NCBI GenBank assembly: GCA_963714455.1
Contig: CAVQON010000011.1
Span: 1 to 64,000 of the forward strand
DNA length: 64,000 bases
Direction: 5' to 3'
Origin: CAVQGZ01 sp963714455
GTDB taxonomy: Bacteria; Actinomycetota; Actinomycetes; Jiangellales; Jiangellaceae
Part shown: piece by piece, positions 8,871 to 16,623 of the stretch
Layout: every line of letters begins with the position of its first letter
Numbering within the stretch: position 1 is the first letter of the stretch
Translations under genes and position numbers: made by a program
The notes under the pieces: generated by a model
Told to the model about the DNA's origin: nothing
Seen by the model: only the letters and a program-made list of their open reading frames with translations
Databases searched by the model: none

Positions 8871-9823
8871 GCGACACCCAGCCTCGCCGGGGCGATCAGG
8901 CCCGGACGAGCGTTGACCCGTCGTCGCACATGCTGAAGTCCGCCGACCTGACGGCTGTCTACCTCCCAGGACGCGGCATGCTGGCGGCATCCTTGCGCCA
9001 TCGCGGCGAGGAGCTGCTGGGGCTGGTCGACGACCTGAGCGACCGCGCCCAGCAGGGCGATCCCTGCGGGATCCCGCTTCTGCACCCGTGGGCGAACAGG
9101 TTGAGCGGATGGACATACCGGGCCGCGGGACGACAGACGTCGCTGGACCCGGCCTCGCCTCTGGTCTTTCGTGACGCCGCAGGGCTTCCGATGCACGGCA
9201 TCCCTTGGGCGCGGCTGCCCTGGACGATCGAGAGCGCTCAGCAGGACCGGCTGACGGCGCGGCTCGACTGGGACCGACCGGAGTGGCTGGCAGTGTTTCC
9301 CTACCGCCATCGCCTCACCATGGCTGTCTCGCTGAGCCCCTCCATCCTCACCATCGCGACGACGCTCACGGCCACTGGCGAGACCGAGGTGCCGGTGTCG
9401 TTCGGGTTCCATCCCTACTTCCGGTTGCCGGGGGTGCGTCGCAGCGACCTTCAGGTCAGCCTTCCTGCCATGTCGCACCTGCTGCTGGACGAGCACCAGA
9501 TCCCCACCGGCGAGGACGTGCCCTACCCGGGGCTGGACCGGCCGCTGGCAGGGGACGTGTTCGACGACGGCTATGCCCTGCTCAGCCCCACCGCGTCCTT
9601 CGCGGTGTCAGGCGGCGGACGGCGAATCGGTGTGGAGCTCACCAGCGGCTACACGCACGCACAGATCTTTGCCCCTCCGAACAAGGACTACATCGCCATC
9701 GAGCCGATGACTGCACCGGCGAACGCGCTGGTCTCTGGTGACGGGCTACGGATCGTGGCGCCAGGCGAGTCTTTCACCGCAACATTCCAGGTTGAGGTGA
9801 GGTCCGTATCGGCGAGCCGCTAG
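8867..9823 (+). CDS. Aldose 1-epimerase-like protein
   Basis: This 318-residue protein has the galactose mutarotase fold, which interconverts the anomers of sugars. MHGIPWARLPW contributes the first catalytic histidine region, GFHPYFRLPG the second, and AIEPMTAPANAL the catalytic glutamate. The GTG start overlaps the peroxidase stop (GTGA), so it is probably translated together with that gene. It closes the eight-gene run and supports the view that the substrate is a sugar or sugar derivative. Related proteins can also act on hexose phosphates, so the exact substrate is open. Confidence 0.82.
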   Translation: MSDTQPRRGDQARTSVDPSSHMLKSADLTAVYLPGRGMLAASLRHRGEELLGLVDDLSDRAQQGDPCGIPLLHPWANRLSGWTYRAAGRQTSLDPASPLVFRDAAGLPMHGIPWARLPWTIESAQQDRLTARLDWDRPEWLAVFPYRHRLTMAVSLSPSILTIATTLTATGETEVPVSFGFHPYFRLPGVRRSDLQVSLPAMSHLLLDEHQIPTGEDVPYPGLDRPLAGDVFDDGYALLSPTASFAVSGGGRRIGVELTSGYTHAQIFAPPNKDYIAIEPMTAPANALVSGDGLRIVAPGESFTATFQVEVRSVSASR

Positions 9824-9907
9824 GTGTCCCCGGGGATCTGCGGAGGGGCGTCAACGATCTCGCCGCGTCGGCGGCATGGGCCAGCTGCTGCGTCGCGGCG
9901 GCGCCGG

Positions 9908-10813
9908 CTAGAAGCCGACCACGTCCCGGATATAGGCGCGGGCCTTGAGCGCGTACTCGAGCGGGTTGGCCTTCTGCGGGTCCTGCTCAGCCTCCACGGA
10001 GAACCAGCCCGCGTAGTCGACGTCGGCGAGCGCCTGGAAGATGGGCACGAAGTCGATGTCACCGTCGCCCGGGACGGTGAACACGCCCGCCATGATTCCT
10101 TGGTAGAAGCTCCAGCGGTCGGCGACAGCCTGGTCGCGCAGCCCGCGACGGATGTCTTTGAGGTGTACGTGGCGGATGCGGTGTGCGTAGTCGCGGGCCA
10201 ACTGGATGGGGTCGTCCCCGTACCAGGCGAGGTGCCCGGCGTCGAGCAGAAGGTGGACCGTGTCCTGGTCGGTCGTCGCCATCAGCCGGTCGATGTCGGC
10301 TCGTGTCTGGACCCCGGTGCCCATGTGGTGGTGGTAGCACAGCAGCAAGCCTGCGTCGGCCGTCATCCGCCCCACCTCGTTGAGGCCGTCGGCGAGGCGC
10401 TTCCACTGGTCGTCGGTGAAGATCGGCCGGTTGGGCAGCAGGGCGACGTCTCGTAGCTGGTGCACCGAGCTGCCGAGCTCAGCAACGACCATCTCGGTGC
10501 CACCCATGGCGACGACCTTGTCCAGCTCGCGCTTGAACGACTCGAGCGTGAGGTCGCCCATCTCGTGATTCGTGAAGTACAGACTGACCCAGGGCTCGGA
10601 GACCTCCAGGCCCCGAAGGCCCATCTCGTGCTTGAGGACCTTGGTGTCGCTGGGATAGGTGTGGGAGATGCTGCAGCCCTGAAACCCGGCCAGCGCCATC
10701 TCGCTCATGATCTGCTGGTAGGGGGCGTCACCGACCCAGGGGAAGTCGTCGTTCACCCAGCAGGTCGGCATGATCGCGAAGCGGACCTTCTCGGGGTCGA
10801 ACATGGGGCCCAT
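9908..10813 (-). CDS. IolE-like inosose dehydratase / sugar isomerase family protein
   Basis: This 301-residue TIM-barrel protein resembles myo-inosose-2 dehydratase, which removes water from 2-keto-myo-inositol. Supporting segments are TCWVNDDFPWVG, CYHHHMGTGVQT, LLLDAGHLAWYG, RHVHLKDI and VFTVPGDGDIDF, all typical of IolE. A GGAGG site lies 5 nt before the ATG at 10813. It converges on the eight-gene run and is 46 nt downstream of the GH15 gene. No other inositol gene is present in the window, so it may instead act on a keto-sugar or keto-cyclitol made by the neighbouring dehydrogenase. Confidence 0.75.
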   Translation of the reverse strand: MGPMFDPEKVRFAIMPTCWVNDDFPWVGDAPYQQIMSEMALAGFQGCSISHTYPSDTKVLKHEMGLRGLEVSEPWVSLYFTNHEMGDLTLESFKRELDKVVAMGGTEMVVAELGSSVHQLRDVALLPNRPIFTDDQWKRLADGLNEVGRMTADAGLLLCYHHHMGTGVQTRADIDRLMATTDQDTVHLLLDAGHLAWYGDDPIQLARDYAHRIRHVHLKDIRRGLRDQAVADRWSFYQGIMAGVFTVPGDGDIDFVPIFQALADVDYAGWFSVEAEQDPQKANPLEYALKARAYIRDVVGF

Positions 10814-10859
10814 CTATGCCTCCGTCGTGTGTCGTCGGTCAGGTGCAGCCTGCTGCTGG

Positions 10860-12683
10860 TCAGTGGTGGATGCCGGCTGCCTCGAGCGCTGAGTCGAGGT
10901 AGATCGCCGCCTGGATCACTCCGAGGTGGGTGAAGTTCTGGGGGTAGTTGCCGAGGGCTGTCCCGCCGGCACTGAGCTCCTCGCTGTACATGCCCAGGCT
11001 CCCGGAGAAGCCGTGCAGCTTCTCGAAGAAGAGCCGGGCCTCGTCGTGGCGGCCGGCACGAGCCAGGCACTCGGCGTACCAGAACGAGCACATGGTGAAC
11101 GTGCCCTCGGTTCCGGCCAGTCCATCCGAGGCAGCGTCCGCGGTCAGATAGCGGTAGACGAACGATCCGTCGACCAGGGCCTCACCGATCGCGTCGAGCG
11201 TCGAGAGCCACCGAGGGTCCGTCGGGCTCACGAGCCCAAGCAGGGGCATGAGCAGGCAGGACGCATCCAGCGTCTTCCCGTCCCGATACTGCACGAACGC
11301 AGAGAGGTCATCGCTCCAGAAATGGTCGAAGACCGTCTGGTAGATGTCGTCGCGCACGCTGCGCCAGCTGGCGATCGGCCCGGGCAGACCTCGGCGCTCG
11401 GCGAGGCGAATGGCTCGGTCGATCGCGACCCAGCTCATCAGGCGCGAGTACAAGAACTCGCGAGGTCCGCCGCGAACCTCCCACACTCCCTCGTCGGTGC
11501 GTTGCCAGTTGTTGCAGACCCAGTTGATCGAGTGGCTGACCTGCGACCACAGGTCGTGCGAGATCTGCTGGCAGGTGCGGTCGTAGCTGTCCACGGCGAC
11601 CATCATCTCGCCGTAGATGTCGAGCTGGAGCTGGTTGTACGCACCGTTGCCGATGCGGACAGGAGCCGAGTTGCGGTACCCGGAGAGGTTGTCCAGGCTC
11701 TGCTCGGTGAGGTCTTTGCGCCCGTCGATGCCGTACATGATCTGCAGCATCCCGTCCTGGTCGCTGTCGGCGTAGCGAGCCGCCAGCCAGCGGACGAATG
11801 CGGTGAGCTCGCTGGTGAACCCGAGTGCAGCCAGCGTGCTGGCGGTCAATGAGGCATCCCTGATCCAGGTGAACCGGTAGTCCCAGTTGCGTTCGCCCCC
11901 GACTTCTTCGGGTAGGCCGAACGTGGCCGCGGCGGCTATCCCACCCGTGCGCTCGGAGCAGAGCATCTTCATCGTGAGCGCCGACCGGACCACCATCTCG
12001 CGCCACCGCTTGGGGTAGGTCCCGAGCCGAACCCAGTCACGCCAGAACCCCATCGTCGCCGCCAGGGAGATCTCGACATAGGCCTCCTCCTCCTCGACCG
12101 TGTGCACGTCCTCGGTCGCGACCTCGAACAAGAAGTCAGCAATCTCGTCCGGTCCGAGCGAGAAGTGGGCGAGCACATCCGACCCCTCCACCGTCAGGTT
12201 CACGGCGGGATTGAGGCTACGCAGACGGGCAGCACCGGCGGCCGAATCCTCGGGAGAGAACAGCACGGAACCACCGCGGTGGGTCGCTCGATGCCCCTGG
12301 CGCGCGTAGTCGAAACGTGGCTCGCAGCGCAGCACGAAGTCCATAGACCCCTTCAGCGTGGCCACACGACGCACGATGCGGTGCGCATGAGGGCCCTGAC
12401 CCAGGGGCATGAAGTCGGTGATCTCACCGATGCCGTCTTCAGAGAGAAACTGAGTGACAAGCACATTTGTCTCTGGGATGTACAGTTGATTTGTCCGCCA
12501 CTCGCTGCCTGCGGGCTCGATTGAGAAACGCCCGCCTTGTTCATCGTCGAGCAGGGCCGCAAAGACTGTTGGCGAGTCGAAGTCTGGGAAGCAAAGAAAG
12601 TCGACGGACGCGTGTCGACTGACCAGGGCGATAGTCGACAGGTTGCCGATCATCCCGTAGCTGTCGATGGGCTGATAGGCCAT
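10860..12683 (-). CDS. Glycoside hydrolase family 15 (trehalase/glucoamylase type)
   Basis: This 607-residue cytosolic protein begins IDSYGMIGNLSTIALVS, the typical N terminus of actinobacterial GH15 enzymes, with the beta-sandwich domain first and the (alpha/alpha)6 catalytic barrel after it. DEGVWEVRGGPREFLYS carries the likely acid glutamate, and SEELSAGG followed by LGNYPQNFTHLG forms the conserved C-terminal active-site block. Such enzymes release glucose from trehalose or alpha-glucans; which substrate applies is not clear. AAGGGA precedes the ATG by about 9 nt. It is probably cotranscribed with the IolE-like gene and could feed glucose units to the pathway. Confidence 0.85.
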   Translation of the reverse strand: MAYQPIDSYGMIGNLSTIALVSRHASVDFLCFPDFDSPTVFAALLDDEQGGRFSIEPAGSEWRTNQLYIPETNVLVTQFLSEDGIGEITDFMPLGQGPHAHRIVRRVATLKGSMDFVLRCEPRFDYARQGHRATHRGGSVLFSPEDSAAGAARLRSLNPAVNLTVEGSDVLAHFSLGPDEIADFLFEVATEDVHTVEEEEAYVEISLAATMGFWRDWVRLGTYPKRWREMVVRSALTMKMLCSERTGGIAAAATFGLPEEVGGERNWDYRFTWIRDASLTASTLAALGFTSELTAFVRWLAARYADSDQDGMLQIMYGIDGRKDLTEQSLDNLSGYRNSAPVRIGNGAYNQLQLDIYGEMMVAVDSYDRTCQQISHDLWSQVSHSINWVCNNWQRTDEGVWEVRGGPREFLYSRLMSWVAIDRAIRLAERRGLPGPIASWRSVRDDIYQTVFDHFWSDDLSAFVQYRDGKTLDASCLLMPLLGLVSPTDPRWLSTLDAIGEALVDGSFVYRYLTADAASDGLAGTEGTFTMCSFWYAECLARAGRHDEARLFFEKLHGFSGSLGMYSEELSAGGTALGNYPQNFTHLGVIQAAIYLDSALEAAGIHH

Positions 12684-12853
12684 CTCGGTGTCCCTTCGCG
12701 AAGCGGATCGGCCATTCGCCGTAAAGGCCCCGACGGGGCAACAGAGCGAGGCAGCCCACGTTGCCTACGCATACTGGTCCCTCCGCCACGCCACACGCAA
12801 GGGATTGGCGCTTTCCCACCGGGCTAGGCTCGAGCCGCTACTCCGGAGGTGAG

Positions 12854-13648
12854 ATGACTGAGCTGATCAATGGCTTCGTTGCCTGGCTGGCCGCTCTGCC
12901 TGCTTGGCTGACGCTTGCAGTCGTCCTGGCGCTCCTCGCAGTCCCCACGTTCTTGCTGCTTCACTTCCTCCGAGGCCGCGTGAGTCACGACGCCATGAAG
13001 CAGCACCATGACGTCGCCGGCATCGTCTTTGCCGCGGTCGGCGGCTTGTACGGCATCCTGCTTGCCTTCACAGTCGTCATGGCATTCGAGCATCACAACG
13101 AAACCGAAGCCGCTACGTGGGCAGAGGCAGGGGCTCTCCACGGGATGCTGGACCTCCTGGCACTCTCGACCGAGACCGAGGCCAGACAAGCCGAGGGGGT
13201 GATCGGTGACTATGCGGCGCTCGTGGTGAACGACGAGCTGGCAGCCAGCAACTACTCCGGACGCTCAGCGCCCGCGGAGGACTCGTTTCGTTCGGTCTGG
13301 CAGATCGCTCCCCAGGTAGCCCTGCCGACCGATGCCGCAAGCGAGCAGCTGCTCCGGCAGCTGGCTACCGCTGACGAGGCGCGCACGCATCGCTTGCGTG
13401 GCGCGCAAGGAGCGATCCATACGAGCCTCTGGGTTGCACTCGCCGTCGGCGCAGCCGCCACGATCGGGTTCAGTCTGCTCTTCTCCATCAAGTCGTACGT
13501 ACCGCACCTGCTCGTGATGGGAGGGCTAGTTGCCATCATCGCGCTCGTGCTCTTCGTCAACGTCCAACTCAACTTCCCGTTCATCGGGTCCGACGACGTC
13601 GGGCCGGATGCCTTCGCGAGCCTTGTATCTCGTGCGCAGAAGGCTTAG
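12854..13648 (+). CDS. DUF4239-type membrane protein
   Basis: This 264-residue integral membrane protein has four predicted helices: two near the N terminus (LTLAVVLALLAVPTFLLLHF and FAAVGGLYGILLAFTVVMAF) and two near the C terminus (LWVALAVGAAATIGFSLLF and HLLVMGGLVAIIALVLFV), with a soluble helical stretch between. This layout matches the bestrophin-like DUF4239 family, whose function is not established. The ATG at 12854 is preceded by GGAGGTG. It is divergent from the GH15 gene across a 170-nt spacer that must hold both promoters. Confidence 0.7.
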   Translation: MTELINGFVAWLAALPAWLTLAVVLALLAVPTFLLLHFLRGRVSHDAMKQHHDVAGIVFAAVGGLYGILLAFTVVMAFEHHNETEAATWAEAGALHGMLDLLALSTETEARQAEGVIGDYAALVVNDELAASNYSGRSAPAEDSFRSVWQIAPQVALPTDAASEQLLRQLATADEARTHRLRGAQGAIHTSLWVALAVGAAATIGFSLLFSIKSYVPHLLVMGGLVAIIALVLFVNVQLNFPFIGSDDVGPDAFASLVSRAQKA

Positions 13649-14994
13649 GGCGTGCCTCGCTTTCTCGGGGTCGGGTGGGTCGGGATGGCGGTGACGGCCG
13701 AGGACTTCGTAGCGCAGGCTCGACGCGGGTGGTCCTGCCAGCGGCGTACGCCTGCGCCGGACCCACGCCGCTCCCCGGCGGTCGCGGCCGAGTTGGCAAC
13801 GCCAGTCCAGGCGAATGCCGAGGCGCAGGATCACGTTGGGAAGGGTCGCGGGAGCCAGGCCGGACGTGGTCGCGTGCACCTACCGCAGCAGCCGGCTCGT
13901 CCACCCTGTCGCAGCACAAGCGGCCCCTGCTGCCTGTCGGCGAGCCGACCCTCGAGGTACCACGTCCCGAGCAGGTCGCCTGGATCACTCACGGATGTCA
14001 ACGCTGCGTGGCTCTGTGCCGGCATGTACGTGAACTCGCCTGCAGATGCTCTGCGCCGTTGCGGGAGTCACACCCGCACACGCCGCGACGACGAGAACCG
14101 GACCGACGTTCGCCCGATCGCCTCATGACACCAGCGGAACCCAGATGAGTTGCTGCGGCCGTCGGGCAGCTAGGGCATCGACCCACGCAGTCTCCGATCA
14201 ACGGTCTCCAGTCCACGTCCCGCGACGAGCTGGTGTGTACGCGTGTGCATTCCGGTCACCCGCGAAACCGGACTCAGTCCTCGTATATACCCTCTGCGCT
14301 GCGGTTTCTTGAGCCGCCTGTGGGAATCGAACCCACGAGCTATGCATCAAGAGACGATTTCAGGCAACCGCGTGACCAGCAGGAACCCCCGTGACATGGG
14401 CTGTGACCTGCGGGGACAGCACGCGTGAGTCCTGGACGACTCGCGTCGTTGCGCGAGGTCTTGTGCACGCGATGTGTAGCGCGATGCCCTGGCCATGGCG
14501 GCGCACCAAAGACAGCAGCCAGCCCCGTCATCGGTGCTACGTCGAAGCCCGAGCCTGGTGTCGGTGACGCCAGGCCAAGAAGGTGCGTCACAGCGCGCAC
14601 TGCGGGTCACCGTCACTTTGCCGAACCTGCGGGACTGTCGGTCCAGAATCCGGGGGGTGCCGGCAGCGACCGGGACGGCGAGCCAAGCGTCCAGGATGCC
14701 CAGCAGAAGGCCGCCATGGTGGTAGCGAGGATGCTGGAGCCGGCGACGGGGGGACGGATGTGCTCTGGCGCGAGGAGGAAACACCTGGATGCTGACGACC
14801 CGCAGCGCTGGAGCTGCACAGTGGGTTGGATGACCGACATGCAAATGACGGACACCCCGGTCACCCGCCGTACGTGTCGACGAGCATCACGCCCACGCTT
14901 TGGATACGGAAGCAGCTACGACCGCAGGAAGGCCCCTAGGGCCGACCGCTCGCCAATGCGGACTCCTTGACGGCATCAGACCCCCGACGCGGCA
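13649..14994. other. Long stretch without a recognisable gene
   Basis: Several open frames cross this 1.3 kb, but none has a recognisable domain, a good ribosome site or a consistent protein-like composition; high GC makes chance open frames common. The stretch holds the left 31-bp tRNA-derived repeat (14308-14338) and a diverged copy of the dispersed repeat (about 14585-14620). It may contain decayed genes next to an old integration junction. Confidence 0.55.
14308..14350 (-). repeat. Left island junction: 3' fragment of tRNA-Thr (attL-like)
   Basis: Positions 14308-14338 are identical to 29344-29374, the 3' end of the intact tRNA-Thr gene. Similarity continues with two mismatches to about 14349. 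The fragment contains the acceptor 3' strand and the T arm but lacks the D arm and most of the anticodon arm, so it is not a functional tRNA. A 31-bp exact copy of a tRNA 3' end at 15 kb distance is the usual mark left by a tRNA-targeting integrative element. Confidence 0.75.
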
Positions 14995-15477
14995 TCAGGC
15001 CAGTTGGCCGCGAATGCCGTCGAAGAACCCGGCTGAGCCGCCAGGGACGGATGGCGGAAGGTCGGCGTGGGTGTTGACGTAGTAGTCCTCGGGGTTCTTG
15101 CTGATCTGCTTGACCAGCGACCGCTCGGCGTCGACGCACCCGACGATGTCACCAGACGCCGTGATCAGCGGAGTGAGGTCCACGACCACGCCCCCGTTCG
15201 TGCCCGCCGCCCCGACATGGATGTGCGCGAGCACGGGTGTGAAGTTGTCGATCGCGATGTCAGCGCAGATGCGCTCCTGCCCCCGGTTGAAGCGCACAAC
15301 GCCCTCGCCCGAGGCACCCTCGACGCCAACAAACGGCGCGACCTCCTCTTCCGCGACGAGGTCCACGTCGAACGGCTGGCCGCCCGCGGCCCCGCCCGGG
15401 CCTGCAACGGCCCCGCCGGCGGCACCGACCAGGGCAACAGCCGCCGTAGCAGCAACTGCAGAGAACCTCTTGACCAT
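14995..15477 (-). CDS. Secreted CHRD-domain protein
   Basis: This 160-residue protein begins with a signal peptide (MVKRFSAVAATAAVALVGAA) and then has a single CHRD domain, the module first named in chordin and common in bacterial exported proteins. Typical segments are EGVVRFNRGQERICADI, AHIHVGAAGTNGGVVVDL and YYVNTHADLPP. Two cysteines could form a disulphide bond. An AGGGAC site precedes the ATG. The function of bacterial CHRD proteins is not established. It lies just inside the left junction of the proposed island. Confidence 0.75.
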   Translation of the reverse strand: MVKRFSAVAATAAVALVGAAGGAVAGPGGAAGGQPFDVDLVAEEEVAPFVGVEGASGEGVVRFNRGQERICADIAIDNFTPVLAHIHVGAAGTNGGVVVDLTPLITASGDIVGCVDAERSLVKQISKNPEDYYVNTHADLPPSVPGGSAGFFDGIRGQLA

Positions 15478-15659
15478 TGTCTGTCCCTAACAATCGGCGA
15501 CCGGATAGAACCGAAAGCGTGTCCCACCGCGGCCGACCAAGCGCGGCGAGCCCAGGCAGGCGTCCCCCAAACCGATCCAGGGCAGCGCAGTCACCTCTCA
15601 CACGGACCGGCCATGACCGTCATCGCCAACCACCAGGGGTGTCCAGGCGCTCGGCTGGG

Positions 15660-15896
15660 TCAGCCGGTCACGCTCGCCGTCGAATCGGACGTCGGCATCA
15701 CCTGGTCGTGGAGCGCGACCTGGCCCACGACGAAGGCGACCAGCGAGAGTGAACCGATCAGGTACGCGAGCCGCCACAACGCATAGAAGCGACGCTCCGC
15801 AGAACCGGCCCCGCTAGATGTCGGCAGCAGCCAGCCGGACATCGGAGACATCCATCGTGACAGCGCGGTCGTGACGTCAATGGCTGGGCGACTCAT
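15660..15896 (-). CDS. Small single-pass membrane protein, unknown function
   Basis: This 78-residue frame begins MSRPAIDVTTALSRWMSP and has one clear transmembrane helix, LAYLIGSLSLVAFVVGQVAL. I place the start at the ATG at 15896, which has a GGGGGT purine run at about the right distance; the longer frame to 16058 has no membrane or domain features in its extra part. I do not recognise a family. It is upstream of, and on the same strand as, the CHRD gene with 182 nt between them. Confidence 0.42.
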   Translation of the reverse strand: MSRPAIDVTTALSRWMSPMSGWLLPTSSGAGSAERRFYALWRLAYLIGSLSLVAFVVGQVALHDQVMPTSDSTASVTG

Positions 15897-16321
15897 CGTG
15901 ACCCCCAGCGACGACCCGGTACGTCTCTGGCAACCGAAGCCTGCACTGCACGGGCCGGCATGACCATGCCCACGACCACACAAGATCCGCACACACGAGA
16001 TGGGGTAGCGAGAAGCGCATGCCTTTGCCGCTGTGAGGGCCTTCCCATGGTGCGTCACAGCGCCGCCTGCGGACGCACCGTGATGAGGGCGATCTCGGCC
16101 GCGGCAGTGTCCATTCCGGACCGCTTGGAATGGGTGGCGTAGATGGGGACGATCGTCGTCCCTGGTCGTCGAACGCTGGCCTCTTCGTGCGGTGGCCCGT
16201 TCGGGCCACGTGCTCGCGGAGCGGGGATGGCCCGTCCTGGCGACGCGTTGATCGGCCTGTGGGGTTGAGAGTTGTGGGACTGGCTTCGCATCAGGGTGGA
16301 GCCCGACAGGAGGAGATCACC
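15897..16321. other. Intergenic stretch with a dispersed repeat copy
   Basis: No gene is supported here. It separates the small membrane protein from the tautomerase gene and must contain both divergent promoters, although no clear -35/-10 pair stands out. The only structured element is the repeat at 16050-16087. Confidence 0.5.
16050..16087. repeat. Dispersed island repeat, copy B (palindromic)
   Basis: The unit begins GCGTCACAGCGCCGCCTG and agrees with copy F (27584-27619) at about 29 of 36 positions. It contains an 8-bp inverted repeat, GGTGCGTC at 16049-16056 and GACGCACC at 16072-16079, so it could fold into a hairpin with a 15-nt loop. It is non-coding. Confidence 0.5.
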
Positions 16322-16546
16322 ATGCCGTTCATCCAGGTCAAGGTCATCGAGAACGTCTTCAGCGACGAGCAGAAGCAGCAGATCGTTCGGAGTCTCACCG
16401 ACGCCATGGTGGGCATCGAAGGCGAGAACATGCGCGCCGTGACGTGGTGCGTGGTCGAGGAGGTTCGTAGCGGCAGCTGGGGAATCGCCGGCAACCCGCT
16501 GACCACTGCGGACGTGAAGGCGCTCGCGGCCGGCGCCGCCGTTTGA
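16322..16546 (+). CDS. Tautomerase family protein (4-oxalocrotonate tautomerase-like)
   Basis: This 74-residue protein begins Met-Pro (MPFIQVKVIENVFSDEQK). After removal of the methionine the N-terminal proline is the catalytic base of the 4-oxalocrotonate tautomerase superfamily, which interconverts keto and enol forms of small acids. Length and the EQKQQIVRSLTDAM helix fit the family. A GGAGGAG site lies 6 nt before the ATG at 16322, which confirms this start over longer frames. It is followed by the LuxR-type regulator gene on the same strand. Its substrate is unknown. Confidence 0.8.
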   Translation: MPFIQVKVIENVFSDEQKQQIVRSLTDAMVGIEGENMRAVTWCVVEEVRSGSWGIAGNPLTTADVKALAAGAAV

Positions 16547-16623
16547 CCCGCTCAAGGGCTCACTGTGCCAGGAGCGGGTGAACGCTGGCACGGCACCGTG
16601 AGCCGAAGACCATACTGAGCGCG

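Noticed and set aside
13652..14148. One or more genes in the overlapping open frames after the DUF4239 gene
   Set aside because: Three frames are open over the same DNA, none with a recognised domain or a good ribosome site.
14308..14350. A second tRNA-Thr gene
   Set aside because: Only the T arm and acceptor 3' strand are present; D arm and anticodon loop are missing.
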